Below, in pieces: positions 46,042 through 55,336 of a DNA stretch of 64,000 nucleotides. Source of the stretch: Neobacillus muris (GTDB lineage Bacteria; Bacillota; Bacilli; Bacillales; Cytobacillaceae). The position numbers were made by a program, and so were the translations under genes. Numbering within the stretch: the first letter of the stretch is position 1; each line of letters opens with the position of its first letter. The notes under the pieces are model-generated. The model searched no databases, had not been told where the DNA came from, and saw only the letters and a program-made list of their open reading frames with translations. The DNA is taken from the NCBI RefSeq assembly GCF_943193175.1, contig NZ_CALPDF010000012.1:1-64000 (forward strand), in the 5' to 3' direction.

Positions 46042-47418
46042 ATGGTTTTAGTAACAGAATCTTTAGTGCGTGATTTAACAGAGATTTTATCAGAGCAGCA
46101 GGTAACAGCCAATCTAACAATTTTAGAGCAGCACGGCAAGGATGAGTCTTATCATAGACCCCATCTTCCAGATGTTGTCGTATTTCCCGCCAATACAGAA
46201 GAAGTATCCCGGATTTTGAAATATGCCAATGAGCATGAAGTGCCCATTATTCCGTTTGGTTTAGGCTCAAGTGTAGAAGGGCAAGTCATTCCGTATCAAG
46301 GTGGAATCAGCATCGATTTTCAATTAATGAATAAAATCTTAGAGGTCCGGCCAAGCGATTTTTTGGTACGCGTGCAGCCTGGCGTCAGCCGTACACAATT
46401 GAACAAAGAACTAAAAAAATATGGCCTGTTTTTTTCGGTCGATCCGGGGGCAGATGCCACCTTGGGCGGGATGACGGCAACCAATGCCAGCGGGACGACA
46501 TCCGTCAAGTATGGTGTGATGCGTGACCAGGTCCGTGATTTGGAAGTGGTTTTAGCAGACGGCCGAATCATTCATACTGGGAATCTATCAGCCAAGTCCT
46601 CTTCTGGTTACCATCTTACAGGACTATTTGTTGGTTCAGAAGGAACACTTGGTGTTTTTACTGAAATGACATTGCGTGTCTACGGGATACCCGAAAGCAT
46701 TGTTTCAGGGCGGGCCGTTTTTCCAACGATGGAAGCAGCCGTTACCACTGTGAATGACTTTTTGTCAGCTGGCATTCCAGTCGCTCGTGTCGAATTCGTC
46801 GATGCCCATTCGATCTCTCAGTTTAATCTCTATAATCAAACCGAATATCCCGAGCAGCCTACCTTATTTATTGAATTTCACGGAAATGAAGAAGGGCTGC
46901 AAAACGATGTCAGATTTGCCAAAAGACTGGCTCAGGATAATCACTGCAGTGACTTTGTGATTGAAAATGATTCGAAAAAGCGGGCGCAATTATGGGAAGC
47001 GCGGCATCAATTGGCCTATGCCTTTATTCATCTATCAGGCGGCAAAAAAATGATGGTGACGGATGTGGTAGTTCCTTTATCCGAATTGGTGGGAGCGGTT
47101 CAGCATGCCAGAAAGGTCATTGATGAGACAGGTCTCAATGGAGGTATTTTAGGCCATGTTGGGGATGGAAATTACCATGTGATTTTAATGATCAATCCCG
47201 GTGACCCGAATGAATTGGCAAAAGCCGAAAAAATTAATGCCCAGCTGGTGGACTATGCCTTAAAACGCGGCGGAACCTGCACAGGTGAGCATGGTGTAGG
47301 GGTAGGCAAGGCCAAATATCAGCTAAAGGAACACGGCCCTGCACTTGACATCATGAAGGCTTTCAAGCAAACCATCGACCCAAAAGGCATACTCAATCCT
47401 GGGAAGATATTTTTATAG
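46042..47418 (+). CDS. FAD-linked 2-hydroxy acid oxidase (GlcD/D-lactate dehydrogenase family)
   Basis: 458 residues. FAD-binding type 4 domain (VVFPANTEEVSRILKYANEH, IPFGLGSSVEGQV, PGADATLGGMTATNASGTTS) and FAD-oxidase C-terminal domain (GHVGDGNYHV ... GGTCTGEHGVGVGK). It oxidises glycolate or D-lactate to the 2-oxo acid. Iron-sulfur partner subunits (GlcE/F) are absent, so it may act alone like D-lactate dehydrogenase. GGGAGGACAGG precedes ATG 46042. A perfect cre site suggests catabolite repression. Confidence 0.85.
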   Translation: MVLVTESLVRDLTEILSEQQVTANLTILEQHGKDESYHRPHLPDVVVFPANTEEVSRILKYANEHEVPIIPFGLGSSVEGQVIPYQGGISIDFQLMNKILEVRPSDFLVRVQPGVSRTQLNKELKKYGLFFSVDPGADATLGGMTATNASGTTSVKYGVMRDQVRDLEVVLADGRIIHTGNLSAKSSSGYHLTGLFVGSEGTLGVFTEMTLRVYGIPESIVSGRAVFPTMEAAVTTVNDFLSAGIPVARVEFVDAHSISQFNLYNQTEYPEQPTLFIEFHGNEEGLQNDVRFAKRLAQDNHCSDFVIENDSKKRAQLWEARHQLAYAFIHLSGGKKMMVTDVVVPLSELVGAVQHARKVIDETGLNGGILGHVGDGNYHVILMINPGDPNELAKAEKINAQLVDYALKRGGTCTGEHGVGVGKAKYQLKEHGPALDIMKAFKQTIDPKGILNPGKIFL

Positions 47419-47502
47419 ACGCTTTCGTACTTGAATTTTTCAAGGAATGACAGGCAGATGACGGCAGGATGAGCCAAAATGATAGTAAAAGGAGAGGGTT
47501 CA

Positions 47503-48294
47503 ATGAAGACGATTAAAACGAATGATGGGGTTAGTCTAGCATATTCTGATGAGGGTACAGGAAAGCCGGTGGTCTTTGTTCCAGGGTATAGTATTTCACG
47601 GCATTCCTGGTCGATGCAAAAGCAAGCGTTTCTTGACCAGGGATACCGGGTGATCACATTGGATCGGAGAAATCATGGCGCCTCCGATCGTCCGTCGTTT
47701 GGACAGCGGATGTCCAGGCATGGGAAAGACCTTCACGACTTCATCACCGGGCTTGAATTGGAGGATGTGCTGTTAATCGGGAATTCCATGGGCGCCTCCA
47801 CTATTTTTGCCTACGTTTCATTGTTTGGCGATGACCAGCTAAGCGGAATCGTCGATATAGACCAAACACCAAAAATGATCAATGATGCAAACTGGGAGTA
47901 TGGCATGTATAGCATCAATCGGGAGAGCGCAGCAACATTTTTTGATGCTCCGCTGCCTGGACCGTTATACAAACTAGTGGATCCAGGTTTCCTGATGGAA
48001 CTAGCGAAAGAAACCGCCGACCTGCCAGCCTTCGATTTGGAAACGACCAAGCCGCTGCTTCTGGACCATGCTCATGCAGATTGGCTGGATATCCTGCCGC
48101 TCATAGATGTGCCGGTTTTGTTTATCGCTGGTAGAAATAGTCCATTTTGGCCCTGTGAGCATGCGGCCGCCTCCGCTGCTTTATGCAAGAACGGTCAGGC
48201 TGTCGTTATCGAGGATTGCGGACATGTCGTCAATTGGGAACAGCCTGCTATATGTAATGAAAAGCTGCTTGAATTCGCTAAATCAATATACTAG
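47503..48294 (+). CDS. alpha/beta hydrolase (haloperoxidase/esterase-like)
   Basis: 263 residues. The oxyanion motif FVPGYSISRHSW, the nucleophile elbow GNSMGAST and the C-terminal histidine in EDCGHVVNWEQP are present. The usual acid position reads AGRNSPF, with Asn where Asp is common, so the acid may come from elsewhere. Substrate unknown. AAAGGAGAGG precedes ATG 47503. It follows the GlcD-type gene by 84 nt and may be read with it. TGTCCA element copy C follows. Confidence 0.8.
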   Translation: MKTIKTNDGVSLAYSDEGTGKPVVFVPGYSISRHSWSMQKQAFLDQGYRVITLDRRNHGASDRPSFGQRMSRHGKDLHDFITGLELEDVLLIGNSMGASTIFAYVSLFGDDQLSGIVDIDQTPKMINDANWEYGMYSINRESAATFFDAPLPGPLYKLVDPGFLMELAKETADLPAFDLETTKPLLLDHAHADWLDILPLIDVPVLFIAGRNSPFWPCEHAAASAALCKNGQAVVIEDCGHVVNWEQPAICNEKLLEFAKSIY

Positions 48295-48314
48295 AGTAAG
48301 AGAACCCAGAACGG

Positions 48315-48438
48315 AAGAGGTTGTCCAACAAGCAAAGGAGTCTGACATCACACTGCAATATATAGAGGATTTTTGAAAAAAACGTTCTATATATTGGTCT
48401 GGGCGTGGAGTCAGCCCCCTTTATGGACAGCCTCTTTT
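48315..48438. repeat. TGTCCA palindromic element, copy C
   Basis: The left arm AGAGGTTGTCCAACAAGCAA and right arm ending TTTATGGACAGCCTCTTTTT enclose an extra hairpin CAATATATAGA/TCTATATATTG. It shares GGAGTCTGAC-type inner sequence with copy A. It starts 21 nt after the hydrolase stop. Confidence 0.75.
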
Positions 48439-48463
48439 TGCCTATACATGAAGGGGGATTTTT

Positions 48464-49444
48464 TTATGAATGGTGACTCTTTAAAAGAGACTGGTCGACG
48501 ATTAGTGATTTTTTGATCAATAAATACTCTTCCATCTCTTTCAAGAGCCGGAATAACTGGGCTCTCGCTTCAAATTCCTCTCTGGAATCTGGGAGAGGCT
48601 CCTCATGAAATTTTTCTTGCAATTCCTCCAAGCGATCTAAATATACTTGCGCCGTGTTACCTGGGTGGATTGCTTCCGTCAATTCTTCCAGAAAGTCCGC
48701 CACCATATACCGTTGTTCGACAAGCAAATCAATGGATGTCACAATCGGCAATAGGCGTTCAATAATTTCAAATTGTTTTTCCCGCGTCTTGAAATAATGA
48801 TAATAATAATCCTGTGTCCGCAAAAAATGGTTTTGGACATCCCGAAAGGCGAGACTTTTCGCTTCTTCCAGCAATCGGTCCGTTTCAATAATTTCCTTGC
48901 CCAGCCACCGGCTTTCGTTAGTTCGAAGATAGGACACCATTTCTTGGAAAATCGTCCGGAAATTGTCTTCAATTTCCACCTGATATTTTTTCAATTTCGT
49001 GTCAAGGCTCGGCATGTATAAATTGACAAGAAGGGCAACTCCGATCCCGATCACAATAAGAGCAATCTCGTTGGATACTACGACAAGCGATATATGTTTG
49101 CCCGTATAAAGATGGAGAATGATGACCGTACTCGTTACGATTCCTTCACTTACCTTTAACCACACGGTAATCGGAATAAACACCAAAAGCAGCAATCCGA
49201 TCACGACGGGGTGGTAGGCAATCATTTCAAAAAAGATGAACGAAAAGGCAATAGCGAGCATGCAGGCAAAAAACCTGGCATAAGCAGCCTGCAAGGATTT
49301 CTTTTTGGAGTTTTGTACGCAAAGAATCGTGATGATTCCTGCAGAAGCAAAGGAATTTAGGCCGAAGAATTGGGCGATACTGATCGCTGCAGCGGCGCCG
49401 ATGGCAGTCTTCACGGTGCGATAACCAATTTTTAATGGAAACAT
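48464..49444 (-). CDS. FUSC/aromatic acid exporter family membrane protein (YqjA-like)
   Basis: 326 residues. The N-terminal ~150 hold about five membrane helices (TVKTAIGAAAAISIAQFFGL is the typical opening). The C-terminal ~170 are cytosolic and helical (ArAE_1_C). Homologues such as B. subtilis YqjA are proposed small-molecule exporters; the substrate is unknown. GAGGTATGAT lies before the ATG. Monocistronic. Confidence 0.82.
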   Translation of the reverse strand: MFPLKIGYRTVKTAIGAAAAISIAQFFGLNSFASAGIITILCVQNSKKKSLQAAYARFFACMLAIAFSFIFFEMIAYHPVVIGLLLLVFIPITVWLKVSEGIVTSTVIILHLYTGKHISLVVVSNEIALIVIGIGVALLVNLYMPSLDTKLKKYQVEIEDNFRTIFQEMVSYLRTNESRWLGKEIIETDRLLEEAKSLAFRDVQNHFLRTQDYYYHYFKTREKQFEIIERLLPIVTSIDLLVEQRYMVADFLEELTEAIHPGNTAQVYLDRLEELQEKFHEEPLPDSREEFEARAQLFRLLKEMEEYLLIKKSLIVDQSLLKSHHS

Positions 49445-49618
49445 ATCATACCTCTAATCTCTCAATATATTTACTTAGTATATAAAAAAATCGCGAAACT
49501 TGCTATCGATAAAATCATAAACGAGTCATTCATAGAATTGTTATATGTAGTTTCTGTGAATTTGATTGTTGGTATGAAAAGTATGATTTATCCCTACAAA
49601 TAGGGAGGTGAAAGAAGA

Positions 49619-49825
49619 ATGAGAATTCATCGGACATTTCTTGGAAATACAAAAATGGATAACAATGGACAAGTAGAGATTCCATTCAAAGCAAGAGTAA
49701 AATTAGGACTTCAACAAGGGGGGAAGAATGGATGGTTATTGGAGGGAAAATGCAGGCGCGGTCTGTTTGATGCTATTCTTCAATCATGCCGCTATACATT
49801 TTATGGAATCTGGTGTATGATATAA
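49619..49825 (+). CDS. small AbrB-like protein, possibly degenerate
   Basis: 68 codons with an excellent ribosome site (GGGAGGTG about 9 nt upstream). Residues 12-32 (KMDNNGQVEIPFKARVKLGL) look like the swapped-hairpin N-terminus of AbrB/SpoVT DNA-binding proteins. The rest (CRRGLFDAILQSCRYTF) does not fit the family, so the gene may be frameshifted or a recent de novo end. Low certainty on function. Confidence 0.4.
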   Translation: MRIHRTFLGNTKMDNNGQVEIPFKARVKLGLQQGGKNGWLLEGKCRRGLFDAILQSCRYTFYGIWCMI

Positions 49826-49826
49826 G

Positions 49827-49840
49827 TGTAAGCGCATACA
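49827..49840 (+). promoter_or_regulatory. possible cre-like palindrome
   Basis: TGTAAGCGCATACA resembles cre (TGWAANCGNTNWCA) with one mismatch and is nearly a perfect dyad. It lies 32 bases before the next small gene. Confidence 0.4.
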
Positions 49841-49871
49841 TTTTTCTTATACAAGGGAGATGGTACCTTTG

Positions 49872-50054
49872 ATGTATATTTATGGCAAGGATTATATTAA
49901 GTATTTAAATGATGATAGTATCGGCCATTTAACGTATGACCAATGGAAAACGAAGAATAGTCAACACCGTTCTTCAAATGGAAGCGTCGAGGCACCCAGA
50001 TATACGGAAGGATCCCATTCTCAAGGGAGTTTCAATAAAAATAGCTATCAGTGA
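49872..50054 (+). CDS. small hypothetical protein
   Basis: 60 codons from ATG 49872, with GGGAGAT about 9 nt upstream. It is hydrophilic and Tyr/Ser/Asn-rich (MYIYGKDYIKYLNDDS ... SQGSFNKNSYQ), not recognised. A second frame through the same bases (from 49936) is longer but has no ribosome site. Coding status uncertain. Confidence 0.4.
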   Translation: MYIYGKDYIKYLNDDSIGHLTYDQWKTKNSQHRSSNGSVEAPRYTEGSHSQGSFNKNSYQ

Positions 50055-50092
50055 TTACTTAGAAAGATACAAAATAACAGCCATGTCATTAA

Positions 50093-50130
50093 AAATAGGA
50101 ATACCTGTGGAGGTACTCCTATTTTTTTAT
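50093..50130. terminator. bidirectional terminator
   Basis: The long stem AAAATAGGAATACCT/AGGTACTCCTATTTT is bordered by A and T runs. Confidence 0.8.
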
Positions 50131-50159
50131 TCCTTACTTGGCTTGGGAAAAAAGTTTGG

Positions 50160-50576
50160 CTATTTCACTTCTCTTAATCCCTTTCCTTCAAGAATATCCT
50201 GAATCCCTTCTTCACAAACCCCATAGGAACGCCAGGAACATGTTTTACAGACGATTTGGATATCAGAGGGAATGACATGATTTCGGACACGGGTTTCAAT
50301 ATCCTCCCATTCTAAGATTTGTCCAATTTCAAGCCCCATTTTTTCGAGAATGGCTGCATCTCTCCTATAAATATTTTCGTCTTGGCAGTGGTATTGGCCT
50401 GAGTTGGGGAACTTTTCGCACAGCTGGTCAGATCCTTTTACGAGCTGAATCAGGGTCTTGGGGCTGCTCCTCAAGGTTTGATGCAATTTAGTCATGTTCT
50501 CCACGTACTCTTTGGAATAGCCCATGCCACGATAGCCTAGAAGGCAAAAAAGGTGATGGCCGCGCAGTTTATACAT
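50160..50576 (-). CDS. DUF1284 family protein
   Basis: 138 residues. The family opening KLRGHHLFCLLGYRGMGYS is present. Conserved cysteines follow in DQLCEKFPNSG, YHCQDEN and the C-terminal VCKTCSWRSYGVCEEG, a likely metal or iron-sulfur site. Function unknown. No operon partner; the ATG is preceded by GGAGGCGG. Confidence 0.75.
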   Translation of the reverse strand: MYKLRGHHLFCLLGYRGMGYSKEYVENMTKLHQTLRSSPKTLIQLVKGSDQLCEKFPNSGQYHCQDENIYRRDAAILEKMGLEIGQILEWEDIETRVRNHVIPSDIQIVCKTCSWRSYGVCEEGIQDILEGKGLREVK

Positions 50577-50725
50577 GATCCGCCTCCAATTTAATCGATT
50601 AAGTGTTAACTGAAAATACGATTGGTTTACATATATTTATAGTAACATATGTAACTAGGTATTTTCAGCATTATTTAGAGGCCAAAATGGAATGAATGAG
50701 AATGGCGGGGGAAAAATCTGCATAA

Positions 50726-50766
50726 ACAAGGAGATCGAGGGAAGCCGATCGTTCATCTCCTTGTGG
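50726..50766 (-). terminator. terminator of the HD gene
   Basis: The stem CAAGGAGAT/ATCTCCTTG with an inner CGAT/GATCG pairing lies just past the stop on the minus strand. Confidence 0.6.
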
Positions 50767-50776
50767 TTGATCGATC

Positions 50777-51334
50777 CTAAAGAAGTCCTTCCCGACGATT
50801 TTGTGAAGATTCATCTGAAGTTCGGCTTAATTCTTCCTCGACCATCTGGTCCAACCGCTCAATCATTTTGATTGCTTTTTCTTTCTCAATTTTTCGATAA
50901 TGGTGCATACCCCCTTGTTCCTCGTCCGCCTCATCGGCTAATTTGACAATCTGTTGCAGCGGTGTTCGTTTGATAAAACCCTCCGGCATATAAGAATCCG
51001 TATGGAACAAAATAGCAAGCGCAATTTCCTTGGCGATAATAGGATTTTCCCCTAATCGGATCAACAATTTATGGGCCCTTTCGGCACCCTTTATTGCATG
51101 AATATCATTCTTTTTATACAAATCATAATCCCATTTTCCATTGCTGTACCATGTATAATGGCCCATATCGTGAAGCAGGGCAGCTTTTGTGGCCAAATCA
51201 ACCGAAACATGATGTTCCTTTGCCAATTTAAAAGCGTGGTAGGCACAAGCGATGGCATGGGCAATCCCAGAACGGCTCAGATATTTTTTTGCAATATGAT
51301 GGTTAAAAATTTGAATCAAGGTAACGTACCTCAT
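50777..51334 (-). CDS. HD-domain phosphohydrolase
   Basis: 185 residues. HD-domain metal ligands: His in the first helix region (SGIAHAIACAYHAFKLA), the HD pair in AALLHDMGHYTWYS and a later ILFHTD with a final Asp in VKLADEADE. It is likely a nucleotide or phosphate-ester hydrolase of unknown substrate. The C-terminus is charged. Single gene. Confidence 0.75.
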   Translation of the reverse strand: MRYVTLIQIFNHHIAKKYLSRSGIAHAIACAYHAFKLAKEHHVSVDLATKAALLHDMGHYTWYSNGKWDYDLYKKNDIHAIKGAERAHKLLIRLGENPIIAKEIALAILFHTDSYMPEGFIKRTPLQQIVKLADEADEEQGGMHHYRKIEKEKAIKMIERLDQMVEEELSRTSDESSQNRREGLL

Positions 51335-51553
51335 TTTTCATCACCCTCATAAAAAATTGTTATTTTGTATTATAAAACATTCGATGCTGCATTTGTTAAC
51401 AATTGCTCAAAAATGATGGAAGAAACCATAACAGAATCAGCGGAAATGTAAGAAAGGCCATTCTTGAAGAAGGAACCTATGGAATTCTGCGGCTGCGCGT
51501 GTCAGAAATGGTTATTAGTGAATAGAATAGGAACAATCAAAGGGGGTGAAGGC

Positions 51554-52276
51554 ATGTTTTCTGTTACCGAAATGAGGGATTTCACCACGTTTTCGTTTCC
51601 CCATATCGTGACGCTGCTCCTGTTCCTTATGATCTGTTTGGCTATGATATTTTTTAGAAAGAACCTCCAGCCCTATCAGTCATTCATCAAATGGCTCCTC
51701 TTTAGTCTTTTAATCATTTGTGAGATATCCCAACATACGTGGCTCATACTAACCAATCAATGGGAAGTCGGCGATTTGCCGTTGCAGGTCTGTTCCCTTA
51801 GTACCTTTTTAGCTTTGTACTTATTTTTGAAAAATAATCAGAAAGCGTTTAACTTGCTATATTTCACCGGCACTTTGCCTGCGATTCTAAGCATGGTCAC
51901 ACCTGATCTTGTTTACCAATTTCCCCATTTTCGTTTCTTAAAATATTTCCTTCAGCATTCAGTCATTCCACTCTCGGTCTTGTATTTTATTCTTTTTGAA
52001 AATTATCGAGTACCTAAGAGCGCAATCGTAAAAAGTTTTTTAACATTGAATATGATCGCGCTCCCCATCTTTTTCTTGAACCAGCTTCTGGATACGAACT
52101 TTTTCTTCTTAGCCAGCCCTTCGGAAACGGAGACGTTATTATCATTCTTTGGAAGCGGCATTTGGTACTATATTAATCTTGAAATCGCTGCCATCTTGGT
52201 ATTGCTCATCACCTATTGGCCGATGGCGGGCTTGCTGAAGCGGGAACGAAGAGCCAGTGATGGAAGCAAGAACTGA
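51554..52276 (+). CDS. YwaF/TIGR02206-type membrane protein
   Basis: About 240 residues with six membrane helices. It has the family features: an aromatic N-terminus with FSFPHIV, WEVGDLPLQVCSLSTFLALYL in helix 3 and GSGIWYYINL near the end. The role is unknown. AAAGGGGGTGAAGGC precedes ATG 51554, so an upstream extension with a Cys-rich start is discarded. Confidence 0.8.
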   Translation: MFSVTEMRDFTTFSFPHIVTLLLFLMICLAMIFFRKNLQPYQSFIKWLLFSLLIICEISQHTWLILTNQWEVGDLPLQVCSLSTFLALYLFLKNNQKAFNLLYFTGTLPAILSMVTPDLVYQFPHFRFLKYFLQHSVIPLSVLYFILFENYRVPKSAIVKSFLTLNMIALPIFFLNQLLDTNFFFLASPSETETLLSFFGSGIWYYINLEIAAILVLLITYWPMAGLLKRERRASDGSKN

Positions 52277-52301
52277 GCAGCATAGGAGCTGCTCAGTTTT
52301 T
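52273..52301 (+). terminator. terminator
   Basis: The stem CTGAGCAG/CTGCTCAG with a loop including the ATAGG stretch is followed by TTTTT. Confidence 0.85.
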
Positions 52302-52350
52302 CGGCTATAATAGGAGTGAAGGCAGTTTGAGAAAGGCAGGATGTAAACAG

Positions 52351-53223
52351 ATGATACAGATTGAAAATGATTGGCTGCAGGTGGAAATCAATCGTCACGG
52401 TGCAGAAGTCCTTAAAGTGAAGCACAAGAAAAATGGGTTAGACTACATGTGGCCGGGGGACCCGGCTTATTGGGGACGTGTTTCTCCGGTATTATTTCCA
52501 ATTGTAGGTCGCTTGAAAGATGACCGCTATCAGCTTGATGGCAAAACCTATGAGTTGTCACAGCATGGCTTTTTGCGTGACGTCGATTTTGAGCTGGAGG
52601 AGCAGACAACAACGGAGGCTTCCTTTAGCTTCGAATCGGCTGGACGCTGCCTTCATGTATACCCTTTCGATTTTAAAGCGATGATTCGTTATCGGCTTTA
52701 TGAAGACTCACTAGAAGTCCATTGGGAGATCGTGAATGAAAACCAAGAGGAGATGTATTTCTCGATTGGCGCGCATCCGGCCTTTAGGATCCCGCTTTTA
52801 GAAAATGAAACCATTGGTGATTACAGTCTGCATCTTGTACCAGCAGACGATAAGCAAGTGATGGAGTATGGGCTGACCGATGCGCTTATTCGAGAGAAGG
52901 GAAGCTTCGATGATTTATCACCGATTGTGCTCACTGATTCATTATTTGCTAATGACGCTCTCATTTATAGCCATATCGATCAAATTACACTGGCATCGAA
53001 TCAATCACAACACGGTGTGGAAGTAAGCTTAATAGGTTTTCCGTTTGTCGGGATTTGGTCAAAATACACAGATGGCAAGATTGCTCCATTTATTTGCATT
53101 GAGCCATGGTACGGGATTGCCGATACATATGTTACAACTGGGAATTTGAAAGAGAAATTGGGGATCAATCAATTGATGCCGAAACAATCATTCCAGGCAA
53201 AGTATGAAATAAAGTTTACATGA
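52351..53223 (+). CDS. aldose 1-epimerase-like protein (LacX/YphB type)
   Basis: About 290 residues, galactose-mutarotase beta-sandwich fold. WGRVSPVLFPIVGRLKDDRY, the QHGFLRD motif and SIGAHPAFRIP (catalytic His) match the LacX-like branch. FICIEPWYGIAD holds the likely catalytic Glu. It interconverts sugar anomers, probably a hexose-phosphate in this subgroup. ATG 52351 is preferred; a TTG at 52327 is also open. Confidence 0.82.
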   Translation: MIQIENDWLQVEINRHGAEVLKVKHKKNGLDYMWPGDPAYWGRVSPVLFPIVGRLKDDRYQLDGKTYELSQHGFLRDVDFELEEQTTTEASFSFESAGRCLHVYPFDFKAMIRYRLYEDSLEVHWEIVNENQEEMYFSIGAHPAFRIPLLENETIGDYSLHLVPADDKQVMEYGLTDALIREKGSFDDLSPIVLTDSLFANDALIYSHIDQITLASNQSQHGVEVSLIGFPFVGIWSKYTDGKIAPFICIEPWYGIADTYVTTGNLKEKLGINQLMPKQSFQAKYEIKFT

Positions 53224-53290
53224 AACGTGGAATCGTCTTCTGAATACAAGGATTGGACAGCTGCGAACGTAATTTTTTCTCGAAAAAACT

Positions 53291-53331
53291 ATTAAGGGCT
53301 GCTTTCCAGATTACATCTGGAAGGCAGCCGA
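53291..53331 (-). terminator. terminator of the thiamine operon
   Basis: On the minus strand the stem GGCTGCC-TTCCAGA/TCTGGAA-GCAGCC is followed by an interrupted U-run ending TTTTTT. Confidence 0.75.
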
Positions 53332-53337
53332 TAATAT

Positions 53338-54357
53338 TTAGCCTAGCAGCTTATGATAAAAGGACTTAGCCTCAGAAAGATCCTTTGTTCCATGAACCAA
53401 CACTCTGCCATCTTTAAAAATAACCATTCGATGACTTCCTGCATCATATGATAGAAGGTAAGGATTCCGATGAACAGTTCCCCCTTGGTTCAAGAGTACT
53501 TTTTCTAAGGCTGCCAAATCACGTACAACCGGAGAGGGAGGACGGATTTGAACCGTATCTCTGCCGCACAGGACCGCAGTTTTTGTTTGGTTTTCAAAGG
53601 CCAAAAACGGATAGGAGCGCATTTTTCCGCAGGAAGGGCAATCTCCTTTTTTTAATGGATCTACCTTTATGGCGCTAAATTGATTTTTCCATAAATCAAA
53701 CGATACGAGTCTATTTCGCAAGGCTTCCAAGTCTCCGGCCAAAATTTTTAAACCCTCCGTCATTTGATATGCCGCCACCATAGTCACTGCTGGGCTGATG
53801 ATTCCGGCGGTATCACAAGTCAGCCCGCCTAGCGGAACAGACCCTAACAAACAAGCAAGGCAAGGTGTCTTATCAGGAATAATCGTATAGGAGATTCCAT
53901 AGCTTCCGACACAAGCACCGTAAATCCATGGTACGTGGTACTTCTGTGAAACGTCGTTGATCATCATTCTTGTTTCAAAGTTATCGGTTGCATCCATGAT
54001 AAGGTCGACATTCTGCGCCCATTCCTCCAGTTCTGGCACGGAAGCATCTGCGATGACGGCCGCGATTTTCACAGTAGAGTTGATGGCCGTTAAGCGATTT
54101 TTGGCTGCAATTGCTTTTGGCAGCCGTTTTTCAGCATCTTGTTCGGTATATAATTGCTGCCGCTGCAAATTGGACCATTCCACATAGTCACGATCCACAA
54201 TCGTTAATTGGCCAATACCAGCACGCACGAGCGCTTCGGCATTGGCGGATCCGAGGGCCCCTGCTCCGATGATAAGGACATGTTTTCTCGAAATTTTCTC
54301 CTGCCCGCCGTTTCCGATTGGAGGGAAGAGCATTTGGCGTGAATAGCGGTCCTTCAC
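53338..54357 (-). CDS. thiF: ThiF/MoeB-type adenylyltransferase for ThiS
   Basis: 339 residues. It activates the C-terminus of ThiS with ATP so that sulfur can be loaded. Nucleotide motif [19 protein letters not shown], the Arg finger in NLQRQQLY, and Zn cysteines CLAC and CPSC. The C-terminal ~70 residues form a rhodanese-like or accessory tail without an obvious active Cys. The GTG start overlaps the thiG stop (GTGA). Last gene of the operon; the thiD that follows in B. subtilis is missing. Confidence 0.88.
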   Translation of the reverse strand: MKDRYSRQMLFPPIGNGGQEKISRKHVLIIGAGALGSANAEALVRAGIGQLTIVDRDYVEWSNLQRQQLYTEQDAEKRLPKAIAAKNRLTAINSTVKIAAVIADASVPELEEWAQNVDLIMDATDNFETRMMINDVSQKYHVPWIYGACVGSYGISYTIIPDKTPCLACLLGSVPLGGLTCDTAGIISPAVTMVAAYQMTEGLKILAGDLEALRNRLVSFDLWKNQFSAIKVDPLKKGDCPSCGKMRSYPFLAFENQTKTAVLCGRDTVQIRPPSPVVRDLAALEKVLLNQGGTVHRNPYLLSYDAGSHRMVIFKDGRVLVHGTKDLSEAKSFYHKLLG

Positions 54358-55121
54358 CCGATGCTCATTCCTTCCACTGGGCTGCTGGCAGTAGCATAGC
54401 GCTTTTTCGCAATCCGGCCTGCTTCAAACCCCAGCCGTCCGGCTTCAATGGCGAGCCTCATGGCTTTTGCCATTTTAACAGGATCGTTTGCGCCAGATAC
54501 CGCCGTATTTAACAAAACGCCATCGGCACCTAATTCCATTGCCGCTGCCGCATCAGCAGGCGAACCAATGCCTGCATCCACGATAACCGGAACAGCGGCC
54601 TGTTCGATAATAAAACGTAAGTTGACTGGATTGATAATGCCTTGACCAGACCCAATCGGTGAAGCGCCTGGCATAACGGCGTGACATCCCGCTTCTTGAA
54701 GCTTTCTGGCCAAGACGACATCATCCGAGGTATAGGGGAGGACGATGAACCCTTCCTTGACTAACTCTTCTGTCGCTTTCAGCGTTTCCATCGGATCCGG
54801 CAGCAAGGTTTTATCACAGCCAATGACCTCCACTTTAATCATGTCGCATAATCCCGAAGCTTTTGCCAGTTTGGCAATGCGAACTGCTTCTGCTGCTGTT
54901 TTGGCGCCAGCTGTATTAGGCAGCAGTGTATACCTCGAAGTGTCCAGCTGCTCTAAAAAGTTTGGCTGGCTTGGTTCGAAGATATTCATCCGCCGAATTG
55001 CAAAGGTGAGAATTTCCGTTTTCGATACTTCCACCGCTTGTCTTTGGATTGTGAAGCTTGGATATTTTCCAGTTCCAAGCAATAAACGTGATTCAAATAA
55101 CAATGGACCAATTTTTAACAT
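54354..55121 (-). CDS. thiG: thiazole synthase
   Basis: 255 residues, TIM barrel. It condenses deoxyxylulose phosphate, dehydroglycine and ThiS-bound sulfur to the thiazole of thiamine. Typical landmarks: [30 protein letters not shown], the Lys-bearing [29 protein letters not shown] and [27 protein letters not shown] precedes the ATG, which comes 1 nt after the thiS stop. Confidence 0.93.
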   Translation of the reverse strand: MLKIGPLLFESRLLLGTGKYPSFTIQRQAVEVSKTEILTFAIRRMNIFEPSQPNFLEQLDTSRYTLLPNTAGAKTAAEAVRIAKLAKASGLCDMIKVEVIGCDKTLLPDPMETLKATEELVKEGFIVLPYTSDDVVLARKLQEAGCHAVMPGASPIGSGQGIINPVNLRFIIEQAAVPVIVDAGIGSPADAAAAMELGADGVLLNTAVSGANDPVKMAKAMRLAIEAGRLGFEAGRIAKKRYATASSPVEGMSIG

Positions 55122-55122
55122 A

Positions 55123-55329
55123 TCAGCCGCCTCCTACAAAATGGACAATTTCAATTCGATCCTTATCGGATAATCTAGTAATTTGGTGTTCCGTCCCTGT
55201 TAAAATCTCTCCGTTGATTTCGACTACCACAACTTTTTCATGAAGTTCATAGTGTTTTAGTAAGTCTGAGACAGATACAATCTGTGCTGGCAATGAAACG
55301 GATTCGCCATTTATAACAACAATCATCAT
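55123..55329 (-). CDS. thiS: ThiS sulfur carrier protein
   Basis: About 67 residues, ubiquitin-like fold ending in the required Gly-Gly (HFVGGG). Its thiocarboxylate donates sulfur for the thiazole ring. [19 protein letters not shown] starts the beta-grasp. Two adjacent ATG codons (55329, 55326) follow GGGGGTAC; either may be used. It starts inside the intergenic gap just after thiO. Confidence 0.88.
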   Translation of the reverse strand: MMIVVINGESVSLPAQIVSVSDLLKHYELHEKVVVVEINGEILTGTEHQITRLSDKDRIEIVHFVGGG

Positions 55330-55336
55330 GTACCCC

